Shown: positions 1-11,879 of the stretch, piece after piece | Position numbering within the stretch: position 1 is the first letter of the stretch | How the letters are laid out: every line of letters starts with the position of its first letter | From: Heligmosomoides polygyrus polygyrus | Lineage: Eukaryota; Nematoda; Chromadorea; Rhabditida; Heligmosomidae | DNA length: 64,000 nt | Assembly: GCA_947396885.1 (NCBI GenBank) | Contig: OX377205.1 | Location: 54,110,676-54,174,675 of the forward strand | Direction: 5' to 3' | Program-made: the position numbers and the translations under genes | Notes under the pieces: generated by a model | Told to the model about the DNA's origin: nothing | What the model saw: only the letters and a program-made list of their open reading frames with translations | Database searches by the model: none

Positions 1-3000
1 GCGCCGAGCTCACATTCGCCGTTGTACACCTGCTCCGGGTTGTCTGTAAAAAGCACTTCGCATGACATCCTTCACACCACAAGCTTGAGACGCCTTGTCG
101 GTGTAGCGGACGCGGCGGGAGACGCCCGTTGGCTACCCGGACTCGGTTTCTCCCGGCTTCTCTGTCCCCCTAGCAGCACTTCCACAGCGACGTCACTCGC
201 TTGGGCAGTGCGCTGCGTCGGCAGTGCGGAGTAGGCAGTCCTCGACACAGACTGAAGCCTCCGGAGCAGCACCCCGAATGGGAACTTCGCTTTCGCGGAC
301 TATTCTGTTCTGGGTTTCGCGCATACGGCCCAGCCGCTGTGGCATTCTTCCGCGGTTCACACTACATTTTACCGGCGGATGACCATACCTCAAAGCAATG
401 CCTCAGAAGGATGCACATTCAGTTTGGCACTTTGCTGATGAAACTAGCAATGAAATAGTATCCGGTTTTCTCATTTCGCCGCAAGGAGACCGGTGGTTGG
501 AATTGTTGTTGCAAGGGAGATAATTCATATTGAATATTATTCATTCAATAGTGCACGTATTGAATAAATAAATTAATTAATAAAATTCCGTACTGAGTAA
601 ACATCTGTTCAAGATCGCAAGGGGGTTCCTGTGTATCACATCTTCCTCATGTGATGTGTGCTTACCACCATTGTCTGCTGCTGCATTTCACATCGCAGAA
701 ATAAGCCATTTCATCTTGAAAAACGTGCCACTTCTCAAGAAACAGTCAGCGCATAATGCTTCTTGATCATATCAGAAAGAAGCGTCATTGTACCCACGGA
801 AAATGAGAGCCATATCCTGCTAAGAATACCTACGGGTAAAATTGGGCTTGACCACAAGTCCCTTAACCATCATGCTCATTCAATACAATGCACTAGGCTT
901 GCGTAATGGGGAGCCGTTTTCAGTCAGCCATAGCAACTGTTGGCTCCTCCCTTTTTTCTTAAGAGAATTCCTCGCTTCGACACCACTCGCCGGTCCCCTC
1001 ACCAGCCGTTTTGTGAGGTTTTCAGCGGCGCCTGAGTCGCTTGGCTGGTACCTAACTGAAGGCATCTTTTCGACAGTTTCTCGCCCACCTCCTAGAGCAG
1101 ACACGGAGGATTCCAATGAAAGTCTGCTTCCGAACTCGAATGTTTGCTTGTGCTCTGAAGGACGTCCTCGGACTGACGATGCATGAAAAAGCACTCATTC
1201 ATGGATCGTGGCAAGCTCATCCGTTGGTCTGTCGTTCGCAAGAGATTTGATTTTGTCAAGCACTGCTGAAGGAGCTTCTTTTCTGCGGACAAAGCATTCA
1301 CAGCGACACATTAGAATCTAGGGCTTCACTGGCACCGCACCGCCATGGCTCCGACTGAGTATAATTTGCGCATTCCAATGTGCTGTCTCGCCTAATCACT
1401 AGCGCTGGCCGCACTTATAGCGGTTGCGACCGAAACCGAGGGATGTGAACACCGGTCGCCTGTATTTGCAAGCGTCCTGTCTGTAATCCCAAGCACCCCT
1501 ATTACTGGGAGCTCCGCTCACGTTCAAAACTGTCTCACGTTTCGGTGAATTACCTCCACCCCTCTCCTTCGCAACCAGATCCTTCTCAAAGAGCCATATC
1601 TCCTATCTCCACATCCTCGCTGCGACTCGCGAGCGGTTCCTGCTTCGAGCAGCCACCAGCAACACGGTGCGTGTTGTCAGGAAGCTGCTACGGTGTCCTC
1701 GTAGTATAAGCCGTAAACACGTAAACAGTCGAATCAAAAAGAAAGCGCCCCACTTGTACTCACGATCAGTAGCCGACCGCGTACAGAGGTGGAATTTGAT
1801 GTCCATGAGTGCACTACGAATATGGTCAGCGAAAGACCACTGCAATTTTACGAAAATATTCTGTCATATTGATTCCTTACTATGTGGAGCGTATACGTAT
1901 AGCGCTTGGGAGAATGAACTCTCAATGGTATAGGAACGTTTTCCACACAGCACCTCGTGGCATCTGCGGATGCTCGCCATTCTGAACGCCAAAGTCAGAC
2001 TTAACGGACTACGGCCGTGTATCTTCGGCCTGCGATTGCCATGTCGAAGCTCTTCGACTGACTACCCTCGGTCTTCTGGACACCTCGGCTCTTTCCTTGA
2101 CTTCTGGTGTCGCCATCATGATCACTCTGTCGTCTATTCGGATTACCCGTTTTACAGATTTCTAAACATCAGTGTCTCCTCCTTAAGTGCAGTATTATGT
2201 GTGCTTCTTCGTTGCGTTCTCGGGCACAACTTGATTAGTGGCTGCAAAGTCGTCTTAAAATTGAACGATTGCATCGACATTATCCATCTATCAAGAGCCC
2301 CCACCGCCAGAAGTACGCGGTTAGAATCATTCCTTGCTGGATGGAATCATGAAGAAAGCTACAGCCACGAGCATCATACAACTCTTTCCTGCGATCGAAG
2401 CAGGCGAACCTAAGGTAGACATGAAAATAATGCCAGATTCACGCGTCAGCCATTCCGGAGGCCTTCGCTCCAAAGCCTCGCAATCTATAGTAATGAATTC
2501 TGTACTCCGAAGCATCACTATCCCGATCCCAGTGTGTGCATAGGTCCGGTTTCTCTGCTCGATCCAGCCCGCTCCCGCCATTCGTATCTGGAGACACCAC
2601 GCCCAGCCGTCCCTGCCTGGGGCAATCGGCACGTTGAACAGCGCCATCTGGGGAGTTTCGCTCGTCAGCGCGAGATAAAGTGCCCCTGCCCGAGAGCTCC
2701 ACACCTTCTAATTCCGACGACGGGGGGGGGGGCTGATTTTGGCCAGCTTCGGTTCTCTCTTCCTCGAAATTCCCCACTTCGCCGTGTGAGCCTTTCCGAG
2801 AGGTGATTGTAGGCTGTAGCGTTCTCTCCCCATAATTAGCCACAAGTCCGTACGCCGACCGATAGGACATTGCAAGCTGTTTCCAGACAGTCTAAATGGC
2901 GCATCGCATATTACGAGACCTGCAGTAGTGTCGTTGTGGGGCATAGCGATAGCTGTGCTGCACTTGATTCTCACTAAAGTCCTAACCGCGAGTATATTCC

Positions 3001-4218
3001 GAGTGGTACTCCCAGTGGGTTGCCGGTTAATGCTAGCCTAATGTCTTTTTTCTGGCGCTGCATTTTTTGCTGCAGCAAGGTTTCCCCTAATCTCCGCACA
3101 CTCGCTGCTCTATTTGTAGTTGAGCGCCTCATTCAGGCAAATTGCTGGATAGCAATAACATGCATAGGCCGACGCTGGGACACTGCACATGTATTCCAGA
3201 ATAAGAAGAAGCCTATCAATTTAGTCAATAAATGTTACAACATTAATTTCGCAAAAAGGGTACAAATATACCTTCTAAGAAGGCCAGTTTGGGCGAAAAT
3301 TCTTATTCAGTATCATATACACTACTTATTCGTTCCTGTTCTTCCTGTTCTTTCCACTTAATACCACAAAGTAGAAGGTTCTTTTAGAATGGTTCAGGAA
3401 AGTTGAAATTTCGGCGCTGAAATCACTACTTGCTTCCAGCTGGGAGTCCCCATCGTTCTGTGACTCGCTCCAATTGCCTGTCTCATTGCTCGCTCCTTCC
3501 CGCTCTCATGCTATGAATGCCTCTGGTTTCACGACCGCGCTTGGTGCTTCAAGAGTGTCTCGAAGGGCGCGTATTCCAAGGAAACGCATCTCAAATTTCG
3601 ACCCCCACTGCGTATCGCGAGGCAGCATACATCCTGGTGCTGTTTTCTGCCGCTTTTTCAATGAAAGGTTTCGATGTGTGCCAGCAATTTTAAACTCAGT
3701 CCGAAGAGAAGTCCAGGATTCAGGATCTACTGACTCAGCGCTACAAGACAGCGTTGGAGCAAACTGGGTGCAAATCGAACCCAACTGTCTAAAAACTCAC
3801 CCATGGCATTAACTGTGTCGAAACATTGTCGCCTCACCTGCATCCGCAAATTGCTACCTATATATTTTCTACGTTACCTAAACATATGTCGTGTTCTTAT
3901 CGAATTCACTGTTTCAGAAATTTGCAGTCGTGGTCTGTCGATGATTCTACCAAATGTCTTTCAACTGCGCGGAAGATCTCAGCATATTATGTCCCTATAT
4001 CCCCACTTCGGCGGATGGCAAGTTGCTCCACGATTTCACACAAAATGGACAGACAGTTCTTAAGATTTGCCTGCTTTTCCGTGAGGACATTTTTGGCGAC
4101 CTTGTTTAGAAACAGCTTATGCTCACCTGACGCTGCCAGAGACTTGTGCAAGCCTGAGATTAGGCTGCGTCAATGACTGTTACAAAGCGGCACGCCGTTT
4201 ATTGCATGTCGAATCCAA
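1..4218. other. No supported gene; unassigned DNA
   Basis: Only short overlapping open frames on both strands, with no recognisable domain, splice structure or TIR. A G-run lies near 2726-2735. It is upstream of the zinc-finger gene and may hold its promoter, but no core promoter motif could be picked out. Confidence 0.5.
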
Positions 4219-5338
4219 ATGAACAGGAATTCAGGCACTAGAGGCTTGATGCGAGCGCTGGAGAACGGCACCGAGGAGGTGAACCGACTACTGCGACACA
4301 GCTGCAACATCGTGCTGGAGTGCAGGTGCGGTGTTTCCCTACTAACGCTCATGTGAAATGGATGGGTGCAGTCAGGTCGTTGGTAAGTCCTGCTCTTTTC
4401 AGGTTCTGCAAGTCTGTGTTCCGCAGTGCAAAACACTTCCACAACCATAAACTAACCTCATGCCGCGTTTTCCACAAACGTCTAACCCCAAGCTACAAGC
4501 AAGTTCTGGCTTTTCAAAACAAAGTTGCTGCCTGTCATAAAGACAAACCTTCAACTAGTCATCAATTCGCTGATGAGGAGGAAGAATCAGATATGGAGCT
4601 GGAAGTGATTGAAGAGCCAATCAACTTCGCCAGCGGCTTTGACGTCGTCGAAGAGTCCTGCGAGGGCTTAGCAAGAAACATAGAATGGACCGAGTTTCTG
4701 GATAGAACGGGAAGCTTGATAACGGAGTCGCAAAATGTGGAGTATGATGACGAGTCGACAGGTTCTATAGAAGAAGGAGAATGCGTGCAAGACCTCTCTT
4801 CCACTAGCTGGCTCCTGACGCCATCGTCGATTAAGGTGTGTTTCGGCAGTTTGCGTTGTTCCCTGTCAAAGAACAATGCGTTATGCAAGTCAAAGTCATA
4901 TCGTTTGTACGGTGATGCCCCGCCAGTATTTCGAGACATGGATAGCTCCTATATCGTAGTTGTTTTTGTAACACTCATCTCACTTCATTTAGAATGCGGA
5001 TGACTGTGCTTCACACAACACCAGTACGTTAGGCAGCGAAGAGTCAGACGATGACGGTTAGTTGTGCTGTAACATTAACCATGTCTTCCAGATTTTTAAC
5101 GGCTCTTTGAAAAATGTTTGGGCGATTCGCGTTGTGAATGTCTCAGACGTTTCCATTCCTGAAAAAGGCAAAGTTGACGAAACTTCTGCCGGAATAGAGC
5201 CGTTAAAAATCTTGGGGAACAGCCTATCAAGAATACATAGCTGAACAACAACATGCCAAAATTCTTGGAAGCTTAAAACTGGGCAGAACCTCCAGAGCTT
5301 ATTATCTTAACCGGAAAGCCCATATGAAATCTCCATAG
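4219..5338 (+). CDS. ZNF800-like zinc-finger protein gene (exons 4219-4325, 4403-4835, 4993-5056, 5241-5338)
   Basis: Spliced plus-strand gene, probably a nuclear DNA-binding protein of the ZNF800 family. Exon 1 begins at the ATG at 4219 and ends in a G|GTGCGG donor. Exon 2 follows a TTTTCAG acceptor at 4402 and runs to a GTGTGT donor after 4835. Joining them in phase completes a C2HC finger: a CRFCKSVFR start, a phenylalanine, an HK pair and a closing Cys. This arrangement resembles the first finger of ZNF800 as I recall it. Exon 2 then encodes an acidic, serine-rich stretch (EEEESDMELEV, about residues 90-100), and exon 3 ends in an acidic EESDDD run. Exon 4 is the only later acceptor that keeps phase and avoids an immediate stop; it ends at TAG 5336-5338. 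The same frame stays open beyond that stop to 5638. The finger and exons 1-3 are well supported; the 3' structure is not. It could also be a ZNF800-like pseudogene. Confidence 0.55.
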
Positions 5339-5638
5339 CTTACGGCTGAATGTTCTGTGTTGGCTTTGTTAGTGAGGAGCAAGCGTTCCATGGAAACTGC
5401 TTCACAACTGGCTTCGTTATGCTTGCCTAGGAAGCGAGGCATTTCAATGTATAACATCCATGTGATTACAGAAACCGATGCCATCTCGTTGTCAGCAAGC
5501 CCTATCCCAGGTGCATTCCTGAGTTTCCCATTATTCAACGACCAACTACTCGAATCGCCAACGGATAGTGACTACTTCGGAAAGGGTGAAGCACTTACCC
5601 CGAGTCCTCTGCTTGTTCCGGTTCCTCAGATGGAGTGA
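5339..5638 (+). pseudogene. Open frame continuing the zinc-finger gene past an in-frame TAG
   Basis: This is the same frame as the proposed exon 4. It is open from just after the TAG at 5336-5338 to a TGA at 5636-5638, about 99 codons ending in a proline-rich tail (LLVPVPQME). Either the TAG is a true stop and this is 3' UTR, or the TAG is a mutation or assembly error and this is the original C-terminus. No GT donor between 5241 and 5338 would remove the stop by splicing. Confidence 0.3.
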
Positions 5639-7109
5639 TTTCAGCGATGTTTCAGTTCTCCGATCTACTACAAATAGGTATCAGCCTATTCCATTCATTC
5701 AGATGCTGCCCACTCTTCTTGTGTCCCACGTGTAACGCCTGTGATAAACCGATGTTGGGCCAAGCCTTCCTTAAGGTCCGTATTCGTTTTAGTGCTGTGT
5801 TAACTTGAGGGTAGCGGGGGAGACTGCGGTTGTTGGTTGAGTTTGAGTACGAGCTTACGTTACCTACCTTCCTAGCGAGTTCAAGAACGGCTAGAGGCAA
5901 AATAAAATCGACGAAAAAGCATGAAGCCTTCGCATCATTCAAGTCAGCATCGCATCTTCTTGTCCTCTAGACCGTTGGCTGCTTTCATTGTTTCTTTCCA
6001 ATTTCAATCCTTTCGCTCGCTTCGTTCAAGACTGTTCATTGTCGGCATATGAAATTGCTTCAGCAATTGTTGCCCAACACAAGACCTACATCGAAATATT
6101 TATTGTAAATGATCATCTCAATTTGCTTCTGTAAACATTCACGTTCTTGTCATTGGATGGGCACGCAAACGCACGGATGCTGGTCGAGCGCTGCTAGGCG
6201 AATCGAGCAGTGGAACTGAACATAAACATCGTCAATTAGAGCCGCCATGCTTCTCACGACAATGGCAACAGATAATAACAAGAAAAACGAAGAAAACGAA
6301 GGTAGTAACCAGAAACAGTTTTCTGCGACGAGTCCGACAGGAGCACAAGAGTTAGTGTTACATCTGCTGCGTCACTCCATGCCTCTGAGGATGAGATCAG
6401 CACCTTAAAACAGCTTTGAAGCATTTAATTCTTCCCTCAAGTTTGACTGCATCATCACTACATGGCGAGAGTGCCCACGGGCGCCATAACATTGATGCAA
6501 CGCTGCGCGATTTGTGCCGCGAAGGAACGGTAGGAAACCACGGGATGGGAGTAGGAGAAAGTTTTTAAAAAACCAGAAAGCAGTAAATTTCGAAATTGCA
6601 CGTCCTACAGAAACAAACATTTTTATATATGTAGCAACGTGACGCCAGTATTTCCCATATTGGTGTTAACCTAAACACCTACATCGCACATCATGTCCCT
6701 CAATTGAGTAAAAAAAAATTGGCAAATCGTCAACCTTAACTCGCTGTGGTCCCAACAAAAGACCAATTGTCCAGAGTCGCACAACGAAGAGACGAGAGGG
6801 CCAGGCTAGGAGTGACAGCATGCGGAGCTACTTCGATTTCTATGGATCAGAGCAGCATTCACTTGGACCATTCAGCCCAACAACCAGGTGAGCTCCTCAC
6901 TGCCCCGATCCCACAATCGTTACTGGATATCAAAACGACACCAAAACGCATACTAATGCCTTGCTCGGGACAAATGCCACTAAACGACCTTTTATTTTGC
7001 AATATATGCGTATCCAAAACTAAAATTGCTGGAAGGCACTCATCGTCGAGAATCAGTCAGAATTCTCTATCATATGGCCATTCCGGGGTCAATGTGCACT
7101 AAACATATC
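5639..7109. other. Intergenic DNA, nothing recognised
   Basis: No domain-bearing frame, TIR or tandem array was seen. Confidence 0.5.
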
Positions 7110-7330
7110 TTTAGCGTAGTAGGTGAAACTTCGGGTATGTCTACAGATCTTCATTCGCTTCTTAGGTTACGCTAGTTGGGGGTGACTAAGGTCACGGTCA
7201 ACGATTTCGCCCAACCTCCAGCGTAATACAAAAAATGGATGTCGGATTCGTGATCAGCACCCTAAATAACCCCATGGGCGATGTTGGGTCGGAAAAGTTT
7301 TTCGACCTTTCCTCGAGCTCTAGAGCCCTG
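7110..7330. repeat. Dispersed repeat copy related to 54880-56200
   Basis: Contains the same ordered blocks as the right-hand repeat cluster: a 'gatttcgccca' block, then 'atggatgtcggattcgtg', then 'atcagcaccc' followed by a C-rich stretch and a 'tgggcga' motif. It is a single degenerate unit here. Confidence 0.55.
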
Positions 7331-7699
7331 AAAGTACAGTATTGCCACCATTTTGCTACAGCCTTTCTATTCTGTTGATTGGGGAGCCTAAACAAAAAGG
7401 TCATAGCAAAATGGTTCATCACGGTGTGAAATCTCCCACTCCACACCGAGTCTGCCGCAGCTGATCGCGCCGCGCCGTTCCCTGCAGTGGCGCGATTCGC
7501 CGAATACCGTAACCCGAAATTCCGTCAAATGTGGTATTTTCAGGCGGCGGAGTATGAAAGTGATACGGCGCTTCCGGGCGGCGCGAAAAATCGATTACTA
7601 TGACAACCATCACGCCCCCCCCCCTCCCCCGCGCTGCGGCGCGAGCATAGAAGGCGCCTCATTGACCATTCCCAGTTTGGCTCCTTTGCTCCCTCTGCA

Positions 7700-7862
7700 C
7701 GCAGAGCGAAACAATCACAAGAGAGCGAGCTCAAGTGGGATGTAAACTACGCCGGTCGCCGAGGCGGTGGTGGCGCAGGAGATAGAGGAGCGGGGTGGCG
7801 CAACGCGGTGACCTGTGGTTCGACTCCCAGTGTTGCGGAATTTTTGCGCTTTCTAAAGAATA
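7700..7862 (+). repeat. tRNA-like SINE-type repeat, plus copy of an inverted pair
   Basis: Carries an A-box-like 'gtggcgcaggag' and, about 45 bp later, a B-box-like 'ggttcgactcc', as in RNA polymerase III promoters of tRNA-derived repeats. The same sequence order occurs inverted at about 8285-8450. A related piece on the minus strand is at about 37930-38010. It is not a tRNA gene: no cloverleaf can be closed. Confidence 0.45.
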
Positions 7863-8284
7863 TCCGCCATAGTCAAATAAAGCACTCGATGTAAAATCGC
7901 AATGGAAAAGGCCGCCAGAAAGGAAACCTGACTCACAGATGAGATTTCACAACTCCAGAGGTGGAAAAGTTTCTTTTTCTAAACATGGCTAGAGGGGTTA
8001 TTTGAGGTGATAATAATAACTTCTAATAATTTTTATTATTGTTTCCCTACTAGCACCATAGAGCACTGTTTTCACAGCGGCTGCACTGATGTATTTTTTA
8101 CCCGCTACAGCCATTGTCAACAGCTGTTATGCTTTAAACATTTCGTAACGCTATTTCACATTGCCAGTGTAGCGCATTGTTTTTGTCTTCTCTCCACGTT
8201 TTTAGCAGCTGTTCATAATAAAATGGATCATCTATGTGCCAGTATGAAATTGTCAGTGCGAGGAGTCTGTTTTGGTGAGATTTT

Positions 8285-8450
8285 TGCAGATCTCGTTTCT
8301 AGGAAGTGCAAAAATCCTGCACCACCGCGGAGCCGCAAACCATCCCATTTCACCACGCCGCTCCTCCACACCCTGCGCCACCACTGCCCGGCGGCCAACG
8401 CAGTTTCCAGTCTACATGGGCTCGCCCTTTTTGAACTCCGTTCATAGATG
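8285..8450 (-). repeat. tRNA-like SINE-type repeat, inverted copy
   Basis: Reverse complement shows the same blocks as 7700-7862: a gcgag...tgtaaact-like lead, a 'gtggtggcgcagg' A-box-like motif and the 'tttttgc' trailing block. The B-box half is more diverged. The two copies are about 400 bp apart and could form an inverted pair in transcripts. Confidence 0.4.
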
Positions 8451-8511
8451 AGTACATCAGAAACGAAGCACATATTTGGCACCAGCGATTGAAGCCGCAT
8501 CCCGTGATATA

Positions 8512-9776
8512 CAGGGTGGCCGATAAGTATTGTCGCGTTACTTGCGCGCACCTGTTTCTCTTATATATTTTTTCAATCGTGTGTCTTTGCGTTCATCGTT
8601 TACGACGCTGAATCCAATTTCTGTGATATATATGTAACTTTTTGTTTGTAGTCTCTATGAGACCGTACACTCATCGAGAAGCAATAGCCCGCCTCGTTTA
8701 AAGCGGATAGTCCATCACCGCCATCACTAGGAAGCTCAGTATTCCATTGAGAACAGTTCAACGGATCATCATGCAGCGGAAGGATAAAGAAGACGTCAGC
8801 ATAAAGGTAAACACAGGTCGTCCTCGTTCTGTGAATACAAGGAAGAATCGTGCGACCATCAAGAAGAAGATCAATAGAAACGACAGCAAGTCTCGTAACA
8901 ATATCGCAAAGAGCAGCGGAATTGCTCGTTTTACTGTCCAGTCAGTTGTTAAGAATGAACTAGGACATCACAACTATCGTCTGGTCAATGGACAGCAGTT
9001 GACAGAGGCAGCCAAGGAAAACTGAGAGAAGAAATGCAGGGAACTGCTACGGCTTTTCTCAGTGCGCCGCGTCGATGATGTGCTGTGGACAGATGAGAAC
9101 ATTTCACGATCGAAGTCGATCATAACCCTCAGAATGATTGCCAATCAAGGAAACACTCAGAAAAAGAAGATCGTCACGAAATCGTTGTTTCCCAAAGGAC
9201 TGATGGTGTGCGCCGGTATCACAGCAAACCAGAAGACGCCGCTGGTTTTCGTGAAAAGAAACGTAAAAATCAACGCTGGAACATACCAAGAGGAGGTTAT
9301 GAAAAACGTAGTGCTTTTCTTCTATGAAAAAAATCCGAGATGATCTTTCAACAGGGCTGGGCTCCTGCCCATGGAGCGAGGATGACGATAGCGTATCTGG
9401 ACGCCACTTCCCTGGATACCTAACGAACGATCAGTAGCCATCTAACAGCCCGGATTTAAATCCCTGGACTTTGCCATATGGGGATATCTAGAGCAGAAGC
9501 TGAGGTAGAGGACCATCACTAATTTGGACTAGTTTTGCCGCGAACTTAATCAAGACTCGGCAGAAACCGATGCCACCTACCTGCGGCGCACCGTGGAATC
9601 AGTGAAACCAAGACTTGAAGCCTAAGTAAAAGCCAAGAGAGGTCACTTCGGAGCATTCTTATAAAATTTAATCTACAGGTTGTTGGTTGTAATGAAGATT
9701 AGTAAATTTCTAAAAATCTCGCGTATTATTGAAAATATGACGTTTTTCGCGACGACAGTACTTATCGGCCACCCTG
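8512..9776 (+). mobile_element. Tc1/mariner-type transposon, degenerate
   Basis: 1265-bp element with inverted ends: 'cagggtggccgataagta' on the left, and its reverse complement with one extra base on the right. It is flanked by TA at 8510-8511 and 9777-9778, the target duplication of the IS630/Tc1/mariner superfamily. Both the length and the single central transposase frame fit. It is inactive because the transposase is broken. Confidence 0.88.
8657..9625 (+). pseudogene. Tc1/mariner transposase pseudogene
   Basis: Frame from the ATG at 8657. An N-terminal helix-turn-helix region begins MRPYTHREAIARLV and is followed within 90 bp by two in-frame stops. The frame reopens from 8747 to a TGA at 9023-9025, then continues to a TGA at 9341-9343. 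The first catalytic aspartate is visible in VLWTDEN (about 9077). The usual QQDGAPAH block reads QQGWAPAH, so the second catalytic Asp is lost. The SPDLNP and DFAIWGYLEQK blocks are separated by a frameshift near 9465. A plausible C-terminal tail ends at TAA 9623-9625. At least five disabling lesions. Confidence 0.85.
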
Positions 9777-9778
9777 TA

Positions 9779-10263
9779 ATGTTATGAATACACAACCTAT
9801 TGTATGATCGATAGAAGAATCTATAAATGCAATGTCATGTAGGGCAACTAGAATTCGAATAATAGATGCAATGACTTCTAGGCTAACACTAAGAGATAAC
9901 TACCATTGAGCAACTCCACAGGCATGACCTAGCGATATCGTAAAAGTAGGTAACCGATGTTGCGCATAAGCAATCCACTCTAGGCGCGGCATATCCTTTT
10001 AGGACCAGCGGGTTTCTCACCCCTTGTCAAATATGTACCCCGCTTATAGACCCGCCCAGAGAATTTCTGCTTATATACCGCCACGTTCTGTTACATTTGA
10101 CGTGCTCTTGAAGTGATACCGTAATAAACCAATTACTACAAGTCGCTATAGACACAGCCGTGGTGAACCACCAAAATAAGTCTCATCTTAAAGCGTCATG
10201 ATCGCCTAGTATCCTTCCTTTGCGAGCTTCCCTCGCACAAGGCACGAATGGATGTAGCTTAGC
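9779..10263. other. Nothing recognised
   Basis: AT-rich sequence with no supported gene or repeat. Confidence 0.5.
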
Positions 10264-10266
10264 TAA

Positions 10267-10394
10267 GGCCTTGTCTAGTGTGCGCGCGATGCGCGACGCG
10301 ATGCCATGTGTAGTGGCCGAATTGATCAACCGCGTCGCAATTTGGCCACTACGCATGCAACGCGTCGCGCGTCGCATGTACACTAAACAAGGCC
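10267..10394. mobile_element. 128-bp hairpin MITE, TAA target duplication
   Basis: Almost the whole element is an inverted repeat. Imperfect arms of about 57 bp start GGCCTTGT and run through a GCGCGACGCG block, around a short loop near 10325. It is flanked by TAA at 10264-10266 and 10395-10397. A 3-bp TAA duplication is typical of PIF/Harbinger-mobilised MITEs; assignment to that superfamily is inference. Confidence 0.75.
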
Positions 10395-10397
10395 TAA

Positions 10398-11217
10398 TGC
10401 GGTTCGCTGTGTAGATAATCGACTTTTAGACGCTAATACTGGTAAAACAGGTGATAATATAATACTAGCAGGCTTAGCCTAACCTTAGTCGTATGAGATC
10501 ACAGCACACGAACCAATTTGCGACTAGAAAGAATACTGCAATAGTAGTTCGTCACATATTACAGGTTTAGAAAGTGAAAATATCTCCAGAGGTGTTCCCT
10601 GCAGTCTCTGCCGCTGCTGCTGAAACTTATAATCTCGAAGTGGTGGTGCTAAAGCTTAACGAAGTGCATCAAAGTATATATGATATCAGTCTCTCCTAGC
10701 TGCGTCGGTCACTTTTAATGGAGTGCTTTCACACAATACTCACTAAAGACCTCCAACACCATGCCCTTAAAAATCGCAGGGAAATTCTTACATTGGTCGC
10801 TCCTTTGTGATTAAACGATATGATTTAACAGCCGGAACAAATTATTTCTCCGACTCTAACATGGATTCCAAGAAATGACTACGAGCATGTGGTAAATGAT
10901 CGGTTTTGAAATGACTCCTATATCGTAAAGCCTTTGAAACAATTTCAGCCAGAAATATCCTTCTCTGCCGTAGATTTGTGATTACCCAATAATTAGGTGG
11001 ATCAAGGTAATAGTCTTATCGATGTAACAGATACAAATGAACATTGAAAAATAAAGGTACCAGCGATGAGACGTTGTCGCCGTCCTTCGATATATCCGTA
11101 TTTAGAGGTCGGAAGTAGCCACGCGTGTTGTTGGGGTAGTCGATCTATAGGTGTAGCCAGTGTTTGAATGGCAACAGCGAAAAAAAGCGTAAATCGTCTG
11201 GACAGAAGAAGCCACAC
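10398..11217. other. Expected 3' end of INTS4; not resolved
   Basis: The C-terminal part of INTS4 should lie downstream of exon 18 on the minus strand. I could not find a convincing exon, stop or poly(A) signal here. Confidence 0.35.
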
Positions 11218-11349
11218 CTGAACACGTAGGTTGCGCAAGTCTTTCTCAGCGAGGTTGTGCAGGGAAGCCACAAGTCGGACAGCACACGGCAATCCGGCGA
11301 CGAAGCGAATCGGCTTCTCTACGGCAACATCGCGGTTTGGTTCGGAAAT
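11218..11349 (-). CDS. INTS4: INTS4 exon 18 (last exon found)
   Basis: Acceptor ACTTTGCAG is chosen over one upstream because only it keeps phase 0. Encodes ISEPNRDVAVEKPIRFVAGL and NLRVQ, matching the IIEP, PLRFTSGLV and VKVQV blocks near the INTS4 C-terminus. Donor GTGTGG. The final 80-100 residues are not located. Confidence 0.8.
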
Positions 11350-11439
11350 CTGCAAAGTAGTATCGCTTCTAATCGCTGCAAGAGAATTCAGAATGTACTT
11401 AAACTGAAAACCTTTGTAACGCTAAATAGTAGCACTCAC

Positions 11440-11638
11440 CTCTGCCCACTTGGACCGAATGTTTCCTACATTAGGGATCGAAGCAGGTAGGGAAGGAGGG
11501 TGGGTTGCAAGCAGATGTCCAAATGCGCTGACAGAGAAGACCTTCTTGCTGTTCGCCGCAGAACAGTCCAACGCATCGAGGACGGCGGCTATCAAAGCCA
11601 ACGCCTGCTCGCAAGGTTCTCCAAAAACACACCATCGG
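11440..11638 (-). CDS. INTS4: INTS4 exon 17
   Basis: Acceptor ATGTTCAG, donor GTGAGT; phase 2 in and 0 out. Helical segment ALALIAAVLDALDCS, then PPSLPASIPNVGNI, aligned by position with the family block that precedes the IIEP motif. Confidence 0.75.
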
Positions 11639-11694
11639 CTGAACATGCAAACATAAAAAATCGGCACTAAAAGAAACTGAGCCCTGCCGATTAC

Positions 11695-11879
11695 CTCTCT
11701 GCCTCGTTAATGGCAGTCCTTATTCGCGGAGCAATTTGAAAGTATCGCTGCGGAGTGATCGCCACCTCGACCAACAGCTCCAGTAGTGACAGGAACAGAC
11801 CTGCTTCGACCAAAAATGAGGACATTTCTGGAGGTAGCTCAGCAAATTGATGTTCTGCGCAGCGAATGCGAACCAATTC
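11695..11879 (-). CDS. INTS4: INTS4 exon 16
   Basis: Acceptor TTCTTTAG, donor GTAATC. Encodes ELVRIRCAEHQFAELPPEM and ITPQRYFQIAPRIRTAI, matching the family's FFQRYFIADLPHLQD block. It is separated from exon 15 by about 19 kb full of transposons. Confidence 0.82.
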
